NCBI RefSeq assembly: GCF_900185615.1
Contig: NZ_FYAK01000005.1
Location: 124,001-188,000, forward strand
Direction: 5' to 3'
Length of the DNA: 64,000 bases
Source: Photobacterium malacitanum
Lineage (GTDB): Bacteria; Pseudomonadota; Gammaproteobacteria; Enterobacterales; Vibrionaceae
Shown here: positions 19,318 through 31,160 of the stretch, piece by piece
Layout: each line of letters begins with the position of its first letter
Position numbering within the stretch: position 1 is the first letter of the stretch
Translations under genes and position numbers: made by a program
Notes under the pieces: generated by a model
The model's input: the letters and a program-made list of their open reading frames with translations, nothing else
Databases searched by the model: none
What the model was told of the DNA's origin: nothing

Positions 19318-20617
19318 TAGAATGCTTTTTATCTTGTTCTCGTTGTGAATTATCAGCAGTGGCTAGGCTCTGTAAACCTAAAGATCCTTGCTCAACCGCT
19401 ACTTCCATATTATCTAATGCTTCATCATCAACATCAGCTGGTTGCTCTGATGAGAATTTAGCGGCAACCCGTTGTTCAAAATCAATACGAATCAAAATAG
19501 CCACCGCAGCGGCCATAATAAATAAGCTCGAACCACCATAACTGATCAAAGGTAACGTTAAGCCTTTCGTCGGTACAATACCGGCTGCAGCGCCAACGTT
19601 AACTAAAGTTTGGAATGCAAACCAAATACCAAATCCAGTAGCCAGATAACCACCAAAAAGCAAGCCATCTTCAAGACATTTACGGCCAATCATGATCGCT
19701 TTAAACACTAATGCAAATAACAGCGTCAATACCACGATAACCCCGATCAGACCTAACTCTTCGGCTAACACCGCAAACACAAAGTCAGTGTGTGCTTCTG
19801 GAAGATAAGCCAGCTTTTGAATCGAGTTACCTAAACCTTGACCAAACCAGTCGCCACGACCAAATGCCATTAATGACTGGGTTAGCTGATAGCCACTACC
19901 ATATGGATCTTGCCAAGGGTTTAAGAATGAGGTGACTCGTCGTAAACGATAGGGCTCAAATACAATCAACATTGTAATCCCCCCCAGTGCCAATCCGATC
20001 ATGACTAAGAATTGCCATAGGCGTGCACCGGCAAGAAACAGCATGCCGATGGTACCAACGAACATTACCACGAACGAACCTAAGTCAGGTTGTTGGAGTA
20101 ATAAAAACCCCATAATACCCAGCACAACAAGTGGCTTTATAAAACCAGTAACACTGCCTCTAACTTCTTTATTCTTACGCACTAAATAGCCCGCAAGAAA
20201 TACAAATAATGACAGTTTAGCCACTTCAGCTGGCTGCAAGTTGAATACTCCAAGTGGAATCCAACGTGCCGCACCATTAACTGAACGCCCAATGACTAAT
20301 ACCACGATCAATAATAAGATCGAGGTGAGTAACATCGGTACGCTATATTTTTCCCATTTTGCTAAGGGAACTTGCATTACAATCGCGGCAATCACGAGTG
20401 AACACGCGAGAAAAAACGCATGTCGCAGTGCAAAGAAGAAAGGAATACCAGTAAGACGAGTGGCGACAGGTATGGATGCTGAGGTTACCATCACTAAACC
20501 GGTAACCATTAAGGCTATTGCTATCCACACTAATTGGCGATCATACAGAATCGGTTTAGCTGGTTTTAAAAACCAGCCAGACACTACCGATAATCCGTTA
20601 CGGGCCATTTTAAACAT
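19304..20617 (-). CDS. ftsW: Septal peptidoglycan polymerase FtsW
   Basis: SEDS-family glycosyltransferase that polymerises septal glycan with FtsI. The product has 437 residues and about ten membrane spans. SEDS motifs include [27 protein letters not shown] and AEELGLIG. The last span is followed by a long hydrophilic C-terminal tail of about 60 residues ending in a charged segment. It overlaps murD by one base. Confidence 0.96.
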   Translation of the reverse strand: MFKMARNGLSVVSGWFLKPAKPILYDRQLVWIAIALMVTGLVMVTSASIPVATRLTGIPFFFALRHAFFLACSLVIAAIVMQVPLAKWEKYSVPMLLTSILLLIVVLVIGRSVNGAARWIPLGVFNLQPAEVAKLSLFVFLAGYLVRKNKEVRGSVTGFIKPLVVLGIMGFLLLQQPDLGSFVVMFVGTIGMLFLAGARLWQFLVMIGLALGGITMLIVFEPYRLRRVTSFLNPWQDPYGSGYQLTQSLMAFGRGDWFGQGLGNSIQKLAYLPEAHTDFVFAVLAEELGLIGVIVVLTLLFALVFKAIMIGRKCLEDGLLFGGYLATGFGIWFAFQTLVNVGAAAGIVPTKGLTLPLISYGGSSLFIMAAAVAILIRIDFEQRVAAKFSSEQPADVDDEALDNMEVAVEQGSLGLQSLATADNSQREQDKKHSNDKE

Positions 20618-21954
20618 TACATATTTCCTGAGACTGAATCTTGAAGCCGAATGGCTTGTTCAACAAAAGCATCACCGCGTGCCATAAAGTTGGCAAATTG
20701 ATCCCAACTGGCACATGCCGGTGATAATAAAACCATATCGCCAGCGTGTACTGTTGCTGCTGCACGATCCATTGCTTCACTCATGGTGGCGACATTTATT
20801 GCATTCTCTACCAGTTCACTAAATAAGTGGCCATCACGCCCAAAACAATAAAGTTGTACATTTAAGTCAGCCAGAACAGGTTTAAGTTCACTGAAATCCG
20901 CACCTTTACCATCACCGCCCATTAATAAGTGCAGTTTGCCGGCTAATTGCAAACCGGTTAATGCTGCCATTGTGCTAGCAAGGTTAGTTGCTTTAGAGTC
21001 ATTAACCCATTTAACACCATGCTGATTAACCGCAAGTTGGCACCGATGGGCCAGACCAGTGTAACGTCGCATTGCTTGGCAAGCAGCGTGACGATCAATG
21101 CCGACGGCGTCAGCTAACGCTAATGCAGCTAAACAGTTAGCCACATTATGACGCCCAACTAAAGCGATCTCACTCACCGCCATTAATGGTTCAGCCGCGA
21201 TGGCAAGCCATTCCTCACCATCAACAATAACCAAGCCATAATCGCTACTATCAAAACCAAAACTGGTCATGTCACCGTTAAATAACGGCTTAGTCGCGAG
21301 ATCATCACGGTTATAAACGGCTAATTTAGCATGATCAAAAATGCGCATTTTGGCGTTACTGTACTCTGCTAAACCACCCGGATAGCGATCCATATGATCT
21401 TCAGATAAATTTAAATATACCGCCGCTTCAAGTACTAATGATGACGTGGTTTCTAACTGAAAACTTGAGAGCTCCAACACATAAAGATCATGATCTTGCG
21501 CCAACATATCTAGCGCCGCAAAGCCAATATTGCCGCCAACACCAACATTGATGCCTGCTTCTTTAGCCATTTCACCAACTAAACTGGTAACGGTACTTTT
21601 ACCGTTAGAACCCGTGATCGCAACCACAGGTTTATTCACTGCACGGGCAAATAACTCGATATCGCCGATAAGCTCAATTCCTGCTTGTGCTGCTAACAAT
21701 AACTCCGGGGTTGCTAATGCAATACCTGGGCTAGCAACGATCAAATCCGCATCTAACAGCCAGGTTAAATTCCACTGCCCAGCACACATCGCAACGCCTG
21801 CGGGCAGTTGATCTTGGCCTGGTGGATTATCACGGGTATCAATCACTTTAATATCCAGCGATTGTGGTAATCGTACTAAATGGTTAACCACAGATAGACC
21901 TGTCATACCAAGTCCAATCACCACCACCTTATTAATACCAACCAAGCCATTCAT
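20617..21954 (-). CDS. murD: UDP-MurNAc-L-alanine--D-glutamate ligase
   Basis: Adds D-Glu to UDP-MurNAc-L-Ala. The N-terminal [13 protein letters not shown] is the UMA-binding loop. ATP-binding [11 protein letters not shown] lies near residue 115, and NDSKATN (about residue 325) is the family signature. The length is 445 residues. It begins one base after the mraY stop region and overlaps ftsW by one base, so the genes are translationally coupled. Confidence 0.97.
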   Translation of the reverse strand: MNGLVGINKVVVIGLGMTGLSVVNHLVRLPQSLDIKVIDTRDNPPGQDQLPAGVAMCAGQWNLTWLLDADLIVASPGIALATPELLLAAQAGIELIGDIELFARAVNKPVVAITGSNGKSTVTSLVGEMAKEAGINVGVGGNIGFAALDMLAQDHDLYVLELSSFQLETTSSLVLEAAVYLNLSEDHMDRYPGGLAEYSNAKMRIFDHAKLAVYNRDDLATKPLFNGDMTSFGFDSSDYGLVIVDGEEWLAIAAEPLMAVSEIALVGRHNVANCLAALALADAVGIDRHAACQAMRRYTGLAHRCQLAVNQHGVKWVNDSKATNLASTMAALTGLQLAGKLHLLMGGDGKGADFSELKPVLADLNVQLYCFGRDGHLFSELVENAINVATMSEAMDRAAATVHAGDMVLLSPACASWDQFANFMARGDAFVEQAIRLQDSVSGNM

Positions 21955-21955
21955 A

Positions 21956-23038
21956 TTAACGTACCTTCAATGTTGCTAATGCAATCAATACCAGCATCAA
22001 CGTGATAATCCAAAAACGGACGATAACACGTGGTTCTGGCCAGCCTTTTAATTCGTAATGATGATGAATCGGTGCCATACGGAAAATACGTTGACCACGT
22101 AATTTAAACGAGCCAACTTGTAGAATTACCGATACGGTTTCCATCACGAACACGCCACCCATGATCACCAATAAAAATTCTTGGCGAACCAATACTGCAA
22201 TCGTACCCAATGCGCCACCTAAGGCTAATGAGCCTACATCGCCCATAAATACTTGCGCAGGGTAAGTGTTAAACCATAAGAAACCTAAACCGGCACCAAC
22301 AATTGCGGTACACAAAATAACTAACTCACCGGCATTGCTTAAGTAAGGGATATGCAGATATTCAGCATAGTTGTAGTTACCCGTAGCCCATGCAATAAAG
22401 GCAAAACCAGCGGCGACCATTACTGTTGGCATAATCGCTAGACCATCGAGACCATCAGTTAAGTTAACCGCATTACTCGTGCCAACAATCACAAAATAAG
22501 TCAGGACGATATAAGCGAGACCCAATTGCGGCATCACATCTTTAAAGAACGGCACCACTAATTGGGTTGCAGCAGTATCTTTACCGTAAGCATAAAGCAC
22601 AAAAGCCACCACAAGTGCGATGGCTGATTGCCAAAAATATTTCCAACGAGCAATTAAGCCATCGGTGTTTTTATGAACAACTTTGCGATAATCATCAACA
22701 AAACCTACTGCGCCATAACCAAGCATGACTGTCAGTACCGCCCATACATAAGGGTTGCTCAAATCACACCACAATAATACGGTTAAGGTAATTGCAGCTA
22801 AAATCATCAGTCCGCCCATCGTTGGCGTACCACGCTTACTGAAATGTGACTCAGGGCCGTCATTACGTACCACTTGGCCAATTTGCATCATTTGTAAACG
22901 TGCAATCATGCGCGGACCCAGCCACAATGAGAACAGTAGCGCAGTTAAAATACTCATGATGGCGCGAAACGTCAGGTATTCAAACAGACGGAAAAAAGGG
23001 ATTGAGGACTGAAAGTGGTCAGCTAACCAGTAAATCAT
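21956..23038 (-). CDS. mraY: Phospho-MurNAc-pentapeptide translocase (lipid I synthase)
   Basis: Integral membrane enzyme that transfers phospho-MurNAc-pentapeptide to undecaprenyl phosphate. The 360 residues have about ten membrane spans. Signature motifs are [18 protein letters not shown] (catalytic Asp pair), [13 protein letters not shown] and [11 protein letters not shown], and [12 protein letters not shown] near the C-terminus carries the His cluster. It overlaps the murF stop by one base. Confidence 0.98.
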   Translation of the reverse strand: MIYWLADHFQSSIPFFRLFEYLTFRAIMSILTALLFSLWLGPRMIARLQMMQIGQVVRNDGPESHFSKRGTPTMGGLMILAAITLTVLLWCDLSNPYVWAVLTVMLGYGAVGFVDDYRKVVHKNTDGLIARWKYFWQSAIALVVAFVLYAYGKDTAATQLVVPFFKDVMPQLGLAYIVLTYFVIVGTSNAVNLTDGLDGLAIMPTVMVAAGFAFIAWATGNYNYAEYLHIPYLSNAGELVILCTAIVGAGLGFLWFNTYPAQVFMGDVGSLALGGALGTIAVLVRQEFLLVIMGGVFVMETVSVILQVGSFKLRGQRIFRMAPIHHHYELKGWPEPRVIVRFWIITLMLVLIALATLKVR

Positions 23039-24420
23039 TATTTATCTTCCTGCAAGGCAATAATAACATCTTCCATATGTGAGCTACGCGCGCCTTTGGC
23101 AAGCACAGTCACTTGTGAAGCATGATGTTGGCTAAGTTGTTGATGTAATCTTTGTTTAAGTTCATCGATCAATGCAGTTTTATCACTAAAATGCTGACCA
23201 TTATTTAATTGGCTAACAACAGCGCTGGCACGACCAAATGTCATTACACCATCAAACTGTTTTTCACGTGCATATTCACCGACTTCACGGTGTAAGCTGT
23301 CGCTTTCTACGCCCAGTTCTGCCATGTCACCAAGAATAAAGTAACGTTTACCGCTAAAGCTAGACAGCACATCAATCGCCGCTTTTACCGAGGCAACACT
23401 GGCATTATAAGTATCATCAATTAACCGTAATCCTAAGCGTGGTTCAGTGATAGCTAATCGTCCTTTGACATTAGTGACAGTTTCTAAACCCTGTTTAACC
23501 TCGGTTAACGTTGCCCCTAATGCCATGGTTAATGCCGCCGCAGCCAGAGCATTACTAACATTATGCATTCCGGCAAGCGTTAAGCTGATTTCGATAGCAC
23601 CTTGAGGAGTTTGCATCGTAAAACACGCTAAACCTTGCGGGTTAATCTTGATCGCAGTTGCAAAATAGTCGCCATGATCGCTAGTAGCCGAAAAGCTTGT
23701 CACAGCATGCCCAACCAATGACGGTTGCCACATCTCAAGTCGATTAGAATCAAGATTAATCACTGCTTGCCCTGCTGCAGTTAACCCTGCAAAAATTTCA
23801 CCTTTGGCTTTGGCGACGCCAGCTAATGAACCAAAACCTTCAAGATGAGCAGCAGCCAGATTATTAATCAATGCCACATCAGGTTTTACCAATGCTGTGG
23901 TGTAGGCTATTTCACCTAAGTGATTCGCACCCAGTTCGATCACGGCATAGTTATCAGCAGGTGTTAAGCGCAATAATGTTAGTGGCACACCAATATCATT
24001 ATTAAAGTTGCCTGCGGTTGCGAGTACTTTGCCTTTAGTGGCTAAAATTGCTGCCGCCATTTCTTTGACGGTAGTTTTGCCGCAACTTCCCGTTAAAGCA
24101 AGAGTTTTTAATCCATGCTCAGCGGTCATTTGGGCTTTTAACCATGCCCCTAACTGACCTAAGGCTTGGTGGGTATCAGCCACCACTAATTGTGGAATAT
24201 CTAACGCTAAGCGCTTACTAACCAATAATGCTTTAGCACCGTTTTCAACCGCATTATGACAAAAGTCATGCGCATCAAAACGTTCACCAATAAGCGCAAT
24301 AAAAAGAGTGTCGTCATCAATCGCACGAGTATCGGTTGATACCGCTGCAATCTCTGTATCTTCACCAATTAATTCAGCCGCTAATACTGCTTGTAACTGA
24401 CTCAATTGAACCTTGATCAT
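23038..24420 (-). CDS. murF: UDP-MurNAc-tripeptide--D-Ala-D-Ala ligase
   Basis: Adds the D-Ala-D-Ala dipeptide to complete the UDP-MurNAc-pentapeptide. ATP-binding [11 protein letters not shown] lies near residue 111. [11 protein letters not shown] and [11 protein letters not shown] are Mur-ligase signatures. The length is 460 residues. Its start overlaps the murE stop by four bases (23 kb block read right to left), and its stop overlaps mraY. Confidence 0.96.
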   Translation of the reverse strand: MIKVQLSQLQAVLAAELIGEDTEIAAVSTDTRAIDDDTLFIALIGERFDAHDFCHNAVENGAKALLVSKRLALDIPQLVVADTHQALGQLGAWLKAQMTAEHGLKTLALTGSCGKTTVKEMAAAILATKGKVLATAGNFNNDIGVPLTLLRLTPADNYAVIELGANHLGEIAYTTALVKPDVALINNLAAAHLEGFGSLAGVAKAKGEIFAGLTAAGQAVINLDSNRLEMWQPSLVGHAVTSFSATSDHGDYFATAIKINPQGLACFTMQTPQGAIEISLTLAGMHNVSNALAAAALTMALGATLTEVKQGLETVTNVKGRLAITEPRLGLRLIDDTYNASVASVKAAIDVLSSFSGKRYFILGDMAELGVESDSLHREVGEYAREKQFDGVMTFGRASAVVSQLNNGQHFSDKTALIDELKQRLHQQLSQHHASQVTVLAKGARSSHMEDVIIALQEDK

Positions 24421-25952
24421 CGCTGTTCTCCAAATAATGCCGCTACCGTTTCGCGGTCTGAATAGTGGATCGTACGATCGGCAAGGATCTGGTAGTCTTC
24501 ATGACCTTTACCAGCAACCAAAATAATATCGTTCGCGTTAGCTTGCGATAGCGCATAAGCACAGGCTTGAGCACGATCATGAATCACGGTTGCAGCTGTA
24601 GCTGTGGTTAACCCCGCTTGCATATCTCGCATGATTTGCAGTGGATCTTCACTACGTGGATTATCATCAACGAGCACAATATGATCGGCAAATTGCTCGG
24701 CAATGGCAGCCATCATTGGTCGTTTACCGCTATCGCGATCACCACCACAGCCAAATAAACACCATAACTTACCATCACAATGCACTCGCAGTGCTTGTAA
24801 TGCTTTTTCTAATGCATCAGGAGTATGCGCATAATCGACTACCATCATCGCTTTAGAAGCGGTCGAATCTTGAAACACTTCCATTCGCCCAATCACGGCT
24901 TGCAATTGTGGTGCTACCGCCAACAATGCTGCCATGTCATGGCCTGTGGCGAGTAATGTTGCCAAGGCTAATAACAAATTGGTCGCATTAAATGAACCAA
25001 CTAACGGCGCGGTGAATTTACCGTTACCCCAGCTTGATTCAAAGCAGATCGTCACCCCTTGAGTACTAAACTCAACCGCTGTCGCCCACAGTTTTGGTCC
25101 TGAATACGCAGCCACAGCCGCAGGATTGAGCGCAACAGCAACCGCTTGAGGTAAATCAGCTAACCACTGCTGACCCACGCTATCATCGGCATTAATGACA
25201 GCAATACCGCTGTCATGGGCAGTAAATAAGCTTTTTTTCGCTGCTGCGTAATGCGTCATATCACCGTGATAATCAAGGTGATCACGACTAAGGTTGGTAA
25301 AAATACTCGCCACAAAATGCAGCGCACTCACACGGCCTTGTACTAAACCATGTGAGGACACTTCCATCGCTGCAAAGTTGGCACCTTGAGCGACTAACTC
25401 CGCTAAGGTTTGTTGAATTTCAATCGCACTACCAGTGGTATTTAGCGCCGGCTGTAGATCAGCTAATAAACCGTTGCCTGTGGTCCCCATCACTCCGGCA
25501 CGATAACCAATCAAGTCTGCCCACTGTGCTAATAACTGGCTAATGGTGGTTTTACCATTGGTACCCGTTACCGCATACAATTTAAGCTGACTATCTGGCT
25601 CAGCATAAAAGCGCCCAGCAATAGCTGATAACTTATGCCCTAAATCGTGCAGATAGATAATGATAATGCCATCCTGAAACTGAATCTCGCCATCAGTGGC
25701 GATAGATTCAGCTTCTGCCACAATTGCACTCGCCCCAGCAGCAATGGCATTTGTTATAAAACGACGCCCATCAACAGTGTGACCTTTCACCGCAGCAAAT
25801 AAACAGCCTGTCGTTACTTGGCGACTATCCAGTGTCATCGACGTTAACAACAATTGTGCATATTCAGTCGGCACATTATTAACTGTTAACCAAGGCGCAA
25901 GCAGCGCGCCTAATTGTACTTCCTGTTTAACCAATGCCATGATCACACTCAT
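24417..25952 (-). CDS. murE: UDP-MurNAc-L-Ala-D-Glu--meso-diaminopimelate ligase
   Basis: Adds meso-diaminopimelate to the precursor peptide. ATP-binding [11 protein letters not shown] lies near residue 131. The DNPR motif (in [10 protein letters not shown]) marks meso-DAP rather than lysine specificity. GKGHEDYQ is near the C-terminus. It has 511 residues; a second in-frame ATG four codons downstream is possible. The start overlaps the ftsI stop by four bases. Confidence 0.97.
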   Translation of the reverse strand: MSVIMALVKQEVQLGALLAPWLTVNNVPTEYAQLLLTSMTLDSRQVTTGCLFAAVKGHTVDGRRFITNAIAAGASAIVAEAESIATDGEIQFQDGIIIIYLHDLGHKLSAIAGRFYAEPDSQLKLYAVTGTNGKTTISQLLAQWADLIGYRAGVMGTTGNGLLADLQPALNTTGSAIEIQQTLAELVAQGANFAAMEVSSHGLVQGRVSALHFVASIFTNLSRDHLDYHGDMTHYAAAKKSLFTAHDSGIAVINADDSVGQQWLADLPQAVAVALNPAAVAAYSGPKLWATAVEFSTQGVTICFESSWGNGKFTAPLVGSFNATNLLLALATLLATGHDMAALLAVAPQLQAVIGRMEVFQDSTASKAMMVVDYAHTPDALEKALQALRVHCDGKLWCLFGCGGDRDSGKRPMMAAIAEQFADHIVLVDDNPRSEDPLQIMRDMQAGLTTATAATVIHDRAQACAYALSQANANDIILVAGKGHEDYQILADRTIHYSDRETVAALFGEQR

Positions 25953-27688
25953 TTATCTATTTTTAGCGTATCAGCATCTGGCGGCACGTTTAAAATCTGT
26001 AATGCGCCACCAAGTACTTTGGATAAAATTGGCGCAGCCACTGCACCACCATAGAATTTATCGCCTTTCGGCTCGTTCACCATTACCACTATCGCTAAGC
26101 GGGGATGACTAATTGGTGCGACACCAACGGTATATGAGAAGTAATCATTACCATAGCCACCTGCAACCGCTTTTTTAGCAGTACCCGTTTTAACGCCAAC
26201 ACGGTAGCCAGGAACAGCTGCGCGCCAACCACCACCACCGCCTTTTTTATCGGTTACTGACTCAATCATTAACAGAATTTTCTTGGCAATTTTAGGATCG
26301 AGAACTTGCTCACCCGGAACCACTTTTTCTGTTTTCAAGATCGAAAGTGGACGTTTAATACCGTAAGCACCTAAAGTGGTGTAGGCATGCAATAATTGAA
26401 TTGGTGTTAACGAAATACCATAACCATAAGCTAAGGTTGCGCGGCCAATATCAGACCAGCGATAACGATTAGGAAAATGACCGGTTGTTTCACCAATTAA
26501 GTTAATACCTGAAGGCTCATCAAAACCGACCTTGCGGTAGGTATCAAGAATGTCTTCAACAGGCATTGCCAACGATAATTTACTCACACCGATGTTACTC
26601 GATTTTTGTAAAATACGTTGTACCGTTGCTAGCGGCTCGATGCGTGATACGTCAGTGATCACTTTAGTGCCAACGCGGAAATGTTTACTCTGCGGAATAT
26701 TGATCAACGTATGTTCATTAACAATGCCATTTTTAAGCGCGGTATACACCACAAATGGCTTCACCGTTGAGCCGGGTTCAAAGGTATCGGTGATCACCCG
26801 GTTACGCATTTTATACGGTTGACGATCATTGCGATCATTAGGGTTAAATGACGGCGCATTGACCATCGCCAGAATTTCACCAGTACGCACATCTGAAATA
26901 GCAATACTGACCGAGGTTGCTGGAATATCCATCACCCCTTCTTTCGCGGCCCGGTAAGCTATCGCTTGAATGCGCTGATCAATACTTAACTCTAACGGTT
27001 TACCCGGTTGACGGCTTTGTTGAGAAATATTTTCAACCACACGCCCATAACGATCTTTACGTACCGTTCGGCGGCCAGGCTCACCCGTTAACCAACCATC
27101 ATAGGTCTTTTCAATGCCATCAAGTCCATGGCCATCAATACCAGTAAAGCCAATTAATTGGGCGCTAACTTCACCTGAAGGATAAAAACGACGCGACTCA
27201 GCACGTAAACCAATCCCCTTTAATTTTAATTTTTCGACATAATTAGCCATTGGTGGGCTAACTTGACGCGCGAGATAAATGAATTTGCGGTTTTTATTTT
27301 TTTCAATGCGTTGCAGTAGCTTGGCACGATTTAAATCCAACACATCAGCCAGTGCATTCCAACGGTTAGTATCACTAAGACCACCGTGTTTAAATATCTC
27401 AACCGGGTTAGCAAACACCGCTTGTACTGGCACACTTACCGCCAGTTGCTCACCGTTACGATCAGAGATAATGCCACGTGCAGAAGGCATTAACTGCACC
27501 CGTAGTGAACGGGCGTCACCCTCTTGAATAAGACGACCAGGTTCAAGTACCTGAATATAGGCAGCACGCGCGATTAGGCCAAAGAAACCTAATAAAATAA
27601 AACCGCAGATAATGGCAAAACGCCATTTTAAAAATGGCGCGCTCTTAGAAGATTGAGTCTTTTTATTTGAACGATTAAATAATTTCAT
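25949..27688 (-). CDS. ftsI: Septal peptidoglycan transpeptidase FtsI (PBP3)
   Basis: Class B penicillin-binding protein that crosslinks septal glycan made by FtsW. One N-terminal membrane anchor (about residues 23-45) precedes the pedestal and the transpeptidase domain. The catalytic triad motifs are S297-TVK-300 (acylated Ser), SSN (in [10 protein letters not shown]) and KTGTAKK. The length is 579 residues. It starts three bases after the ftsL stop. Confidence 0.97.
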   Translation of the reverse strand: MKLFNRSNKKTQSSKSAPFLKWRFAIICGFILLGFFGLIARAAYIQVLEPGRLIQEGDARSLRVQLMPSARGIISDRNGEQLAVSVPVQAVFANPVEIFKHGGLSDTNRWNALADVLDLNRAKLLQRIEKNKNRKFIYLARQVSPPMANYVEKLKLKGIGLRAESRRFYPSGEVSAQLIGFTGIDGHGLDGIEKTYDGWLTGEPGRRTVRKDRYGRVVENISQQSRQPGKPLELSIDQRIQAIAYRAAKEGVMDIPATSVSIAISDVRTGEILAMVNAPSFNPNDRNDRQPYKMRNRVITDTFEPGSTVKPFVVYTALKNGIVNEHTLINIPQSKHFRVGTKVITDVSRIEPLATVQRILQKSSNIGVSKLSLAMPVEDILDTYRKVGFDEPSGINLIGETTGHFPNRYRWSDIGRATLAYGYGISLTPIQLLHAYTTLGAYGIKRPLSILKTEKVVPGEQVLDPKIAKKILLMIESVTDKKGGGGGWRAAVPGYRVGVKTGTAKKAVAGGYGNDYFSYTVGVAPISHPRLAIVVMVNEPKGDKFYGGAVAAPILSKVLGGALQILNVPPDADTLKIDK

Positions 27689-27691
27689 CTT

Positions 27692-28009
27692 TTAATGTAT
27701 GACTATTTCATTATCGACAGATGGACGTTGCATTTTGAGTTCAGTTTCAGCTAATCGTTCAATACGACTGTGCTCTGCAAGCGAGTTTTCTTCAAGAATT
27801 TGATTTCGCCACTCAACATCATAGTTCTCACGTTGCATTAGCAATTTTTCTTGCTGAGCAATTAATTGGCGAGATTCATGAGTAACATAAACGACAGATA
27901 AAGCAGAAATGAGGATCGCGAAGGTTAGAATCAGCGGCACTAACCCGACCGTGACGAGGTCTCGTCCGATCAGGCTAGCCAGATTCATTGAAGATTCTGT
28001 TGATTTCAT
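27692..28009 (-). CDS. ftsL: Cell division protein FtsL
   Basis: Small bitopic divisome protein that joins FtsB and FtsQ and activates FtsWI. The 105 residues have one membrane span ([20 protein letters not shown], about residues 21-40). A heptad-rich periplasmic coiled coil follows ([22 protein letters not shown]). It overlaps the rsmH stop by four bases. Sequence conservation is low in this family, so position and topology carry the assignment. Confidence 0.94.
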   Translation of the reverse strand: MKSTESSMNLASLIGRDLVTVGLVPLILTFAILISALSVVYVTHESRQLIAQQEKLLMQRENYDVEWRNQILEENSLAEHSRIERLAETELKMQRPSVDNEIVIH

Positions 28010-28953
28010 AGACGCTCGGCCAAACGTAGCACAGAACTACGAGCACGGGTGTTATAACCAAGTTCATTTTGTGACGGTTTAATCGCTTTACCAATAGGCT
28101 TCATATCAGCACAGCCTAGCGCTTTAATTTGATCTTCTGTTAATGGTAAACCGGCAGGTACATCTGGACCTTTACTTTGCTTACGAATAAAGCGTTTTAC
28201 CATGCGATCTTCCAATGAATGGAAACTAATCACTGATAAACGGCCACCGCTAGCAAGGGTATTCATTGCGCCATGTAACGCAGTATCAATCTCTTCTAAT
28301 TCACTGTTAATGTAAATACGAATGGCTTGGAAACTACGCGTAGCTGGGTGCTTATGCTTATCTCTAAATGGCGATACTTCAGCAATCAAGCTCGCAAGCT
28401 CACGCGTACGAGTTAACGGCTCTTTTTCAGGGTTGTCACGGTGGTCAACAATGCCACGCGCAATACGCTTAGCGAAGCGTTCTTCACCAAATTCTTTTAA
28501 TACCCATGCAATATCATCAGCATCAGCTTCTGCTAACCATTCAGCAGCAGACATACCTGATGTTGGATCCATACGCATATCTAGTGGGCCGTCACGCATG
28601 AAGCTAAAGCCACGCTCGGCATCATCAAGCTGTGGAGACGACACACCTAAATCAAGTAACACACCATCAACACGACCAATCAGATCACGTTCTTGCATGT
28701 ATTTTTCCATGCCTGAAAATGGACCATGGATAATTTCAAAACGTGGATCATCAATTTTTTGCGCTTCAGCAATAGCTTGAGGATCGCGATCGATGCTGTA
28801 AAGGCGACCGTTGTCACCCAATTTTGACAGAATTAAACGGCTATGACCGCCACGACCGAAAGTACCATCGATATAGATACCATCGGGTTTAATCGCTAAC
28901 CCGTCTACTGATTCATTAAGTAAAACGGAAACGTGCTCAAATTGCTCAGACAT
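28006..28953 (-). CDS. rsmH: 16S rRNA C1402 N4-methyltransferase RsmH
   Basis: SAM-dependent methyltransferase (formerly MraW) acting on 16S rRNA C1402. The N-terminal [13 protein letters not shown] and the SAM loop [14 protein letters not shown] are typical. [20 protein letters not shown] and [14 protein letters not shown] are further family signatures. The length is 315 residues. It lies 14 bases downstream of mraZ. RsmI, encoded at 30239-31099, modifies the same nucleotide at the 2'-O. Confidence 0.97.
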   Translation of the reverse strand: MSEQFEHVSVLLNESVDGLAIKPDGIYIDGTFGRGGHSRLILSKLGDNGRLYSIDRDPQAIAEAQKIDDPRFEIIHGPFSGMEKYMQERDLIGRVDGVLLDLGVSSPQLDDAERGFSFMRDGPLDMRMDPTSGMSAAEWLAEADADDIAWVLKEFGEERFAKRIARGIVDHRDNPEKEPLTRTRELASLIAEVSPFRDKHKHPATRSFQAIRIYINSELEEIDTALHGAMNTLASGGRLSVISFHSLEDRMVKRFIRKQSKGPDVPAGLPLTEDQIKALGCADMKPIGKAIKPSQNELGYNTRARSSVLRLAERL

Positions 28954-28967
28954 AAATATAATTTCAG

Positions 28968-29426
28968 CTAAAGTGAAAGCTCACTAAGGCGCGGGGAAGG
29001 TTCCGGCGCATCCTCAGCCTGAAGGTCGATATCATGTTCAATTTGCTGTTGCCACAAAGGCGCAGACCAGATTTCAAATTTATTTAACTGGCCAACGACC
29101 ATAATTTTATTCGCTAACTGAGCATATTGTCTTAACGTCGGTGGAATTAATATCCTTCCCTGCGCATCCAATTCACATTCACAAGCGTGCCCAAGCAATA
29201 ATCGTTGCAAGCGCCGCTCTGCGGGATGAAGGCTGGATAGACGTACTAATTTAGCTTCAATTCGTTCCCATTCATCGATGGGATATAGCAACAAGCAACA
29301 AAACTGGTGATCGATAGTACAAACAAAGTGTCCCTGACATTGCTCAATTAACGATGCTCGGTAACGCTTAGGCATTGCCCAGCGGCCTTTATCATCAATA
29401 ACAACGCTAGTGGCACCTCTTAACAT
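28968..29426 (-). CDS. mraZ: Transcriptional repressor of the dcw cluster MraZ
   Basis: AbrB-fold, ring-forming DNA-binding protein that represses its own promoter, as shown in E. coli. Two MraZ repeats are visible: [21 protein letters not shown]-like N-terminal half and [21 protein letters not shown] in the second half. The length is 152 residues. It is the first gene of the cluster. Three matching operator boxes lie in its own leader (29510-29534), so autoregulation is likely. Confidence 0.96.
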   Translation of the reverse strand: MLRGATSVVIDDKGRWAMPKRYRASLIEQCQGHFVCTIDHQFCCLLLYPIDEWERIEAKLVRLSSLHPAERRLQRLLLGHACECELDAQGRILIPPTLRQYAQLANKIMVVGQLNKFEIWSAPLWQQQIEHDIDLQAEDAPEPSPRLSELSL

Positions 29427-29509
29427 TGGGGGTTCTCGGTCAGATTACATGATAAAAGAGTAGGTTAATTACTCACTTTAGCAGAATAACAACAAAGATA
29501 ATGAGACAA

Positions 29510-29534
29510 CACCACTTTTCCCCACAAATTCCCA
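29510..29534 (-). promoter_or_regulatory. MraZ operator: three boxes at 10-bp spacing
   Basis: On the minus strand TGGGA (29534-29530), TGGGG (29524-29520) and TGGTG (29514-29510) are each separated by exactly 5 bases. This matches the TGGGN direct repeats with 5-base spacers known for E. coli MraZ. The boxes begin about where transcription from the promoter at 29541-29570 should start. Confidence 0.8.
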
Positions 29535-29540
29535 CCACAA

Positions 29541-29570
29541 AGTGTACGTATGAGACAAAAACGATGTCAA
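29541..29570 (-). promoter_or_regulatory. Sigma70-like promoter for mraZ and the dcw cluster
   Basis: On the minus strand the perfect -35 hexamer TTGACA (29570-29565), 18 bases, then TACACT (29546-29541). It is followed immediately by the MraZ boxes and lies about 115 bases before mraZ. Confidence 0.7.
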
Positions 29571-29652
29571 GCAATTGGCACTAATTCAGACACACTTCTA
29601 ACAGTGGCTAAGTAAACCTGATTGCGAAATGTAATTTTGGCGGAAAATAAAA

Positions 29653-29690
29653 CGCAAAAAAGGTGGTGCTTGTAATCAAACACCACCTTC
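29653..29690 (-). terminator. Rho-independent terminator of rnpB
   Basis: On the minus strand AGGTGGTG (29688-29681) pairs with CACCACCT (29668-29661) and is followed by six T. It starts about ten bases beyond the mature 3' end of the RNase P RNA. Confidence 0.9.
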
Positions 29691-29696
29691 TCTAAA

Positions 29697-30086
<390 letters not shown>

Positions 30087-30095
30087 GGCGCGAAT

Positions 30096-30123
30096 TGTAT
30101 AAGACAACGCTCACAGTTACCAG
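30096..30123 (-). promoter_or_regulatory. Promoter of rnpB with GC-rich discriminator
   Basis: On the minus strand TATACA (30101-30096) is followed by a discriminator containing GCGCC before the predicted RNA start at 30086. That is a feature of growth-rate-controlled stable RNA promoters. The -35 (CTGGTA or ACTGGT, 16-17 bases upstream) is weak. Confidence 0.55.
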
Positions 30124-30238
30124 TGAAAAAATCATCAAAATTACAGCTTGGACAAAAAATCAGCGCCTAATTTTAATTCGATGATAAAAACCACGCTCTT
30201 AAGCTCAAATCTAGAGTAACCAGCGCTAGATAGCGCTA

Positions 30239-31099
30239 TTACTCTAGATTTTCAAGGCCCCATTTATAGAGTGCATTTTTCTTGCCACCGTGAATTTCAG
30301 CGGTTAACGCTGCCGCTTTTTTCAGCGGTAATTCTTTCGCTAGTAATGTTAGCGTACGTAGAATCTCTACCGATAACTCATCTTTTAGCGCACGGTGTCC
30401 AGCCACTAAAATAACCATCTCACCACGAACACGATTACTGTCTGCTGCCAACCAATCAATGAGCTCACCCAATGGTGCACCATGGATAGTTTCATAAGTT
30501 TTTGTTAACTCACGCGCTAATACTACTTGGCGTTCAGGGCCAAGCACGGCTAACATATCACTTAGGGAATCATTAATACGATGTGGCGATTCATAAAAAA
30601 TCAATGTTCGTGCATCGTCTGCTAATGCTTGAAAACAATCGCGGCGACCTTTGCTTTTGGGAGGAAGAAATCCCTCAAAACTAAAACGGTCAGAAGGTAA
30701 ACCAGAACCGCTCAAAGCTGTAATAACAGCACATGGACCCGGTAATGGCACAACTTTAACACCCGCATGACGACAGCGATTAACAAGATGATACCCTGGA
30801 TCACTGATCAGCGGCGTACCAGCATCCGACACCAGCGCTATGCTAGTACCAGCCTGAAGTTTCTCAATCAAAAAATCAGCTTTTTGCTGTTCATTATGAT
30901 CGTGAAGCGCAAAGGTGCGGGTCGAGATAGAGAAATGGGACAACAATCGCGATGTATGACGTGTATCTTCAGCAGCAATTAGATCTACGTTTGCTAATAC
31001 GTCTAATGCGCGCTGCGTTATATCAGCAAGATTACCGATAGGTGTTGGTACGATGTACAACGTTGCGACATCTACCATGCCTGAATTGCTCTCACTCAT
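30239..31099 (-). CDS. rsmI: 16S rRNA 2'-O-ribose C1402 methyltransferase RsmI
   Basis: SAM-dependent methyltransferase of the tetrapyrrole-methylase fold acting on 16S rRNA C1402. [15 protein letters not shown] at the N-terminus, [26 protein letters not shown] and [17 protein letters not shown] are family signatures. The 286-residue length is standard. It is divergent from lpoA, as in E. coli, with 61 bases between them. Confidence 0.97.
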   Translation of the reverse strand: MSESNSGMVDVATLYIVPTPIGNLADITQRALDVLANVDLIAAEDTRHTSRLLSHFSISTRTFALHDHNEQQKADFLIEKLQAGTSIALVSDAGTPLISDPGYHLVNRCRHAGVKVVPLPGPCAVITALSGSGLPSDRFSFEGFLPPKSKGRRDCFQALADDARTLIFYESPHRINDSLSDMLAVLGPERQVVLARELTKTYETIHGAPLGELIDWLAADSNRVRGEMVILVAGHRALKDELSVEILRTLTLLAKELPLKKAAALTAEIHGGKKNALYKWGLENLE

Positions 31100-31160
31100 T
31101 TGTCTAAGATCTCATCTGCAGTTAATATCAAGAGTAATTTGTCACAGTTGAATAAATTCA

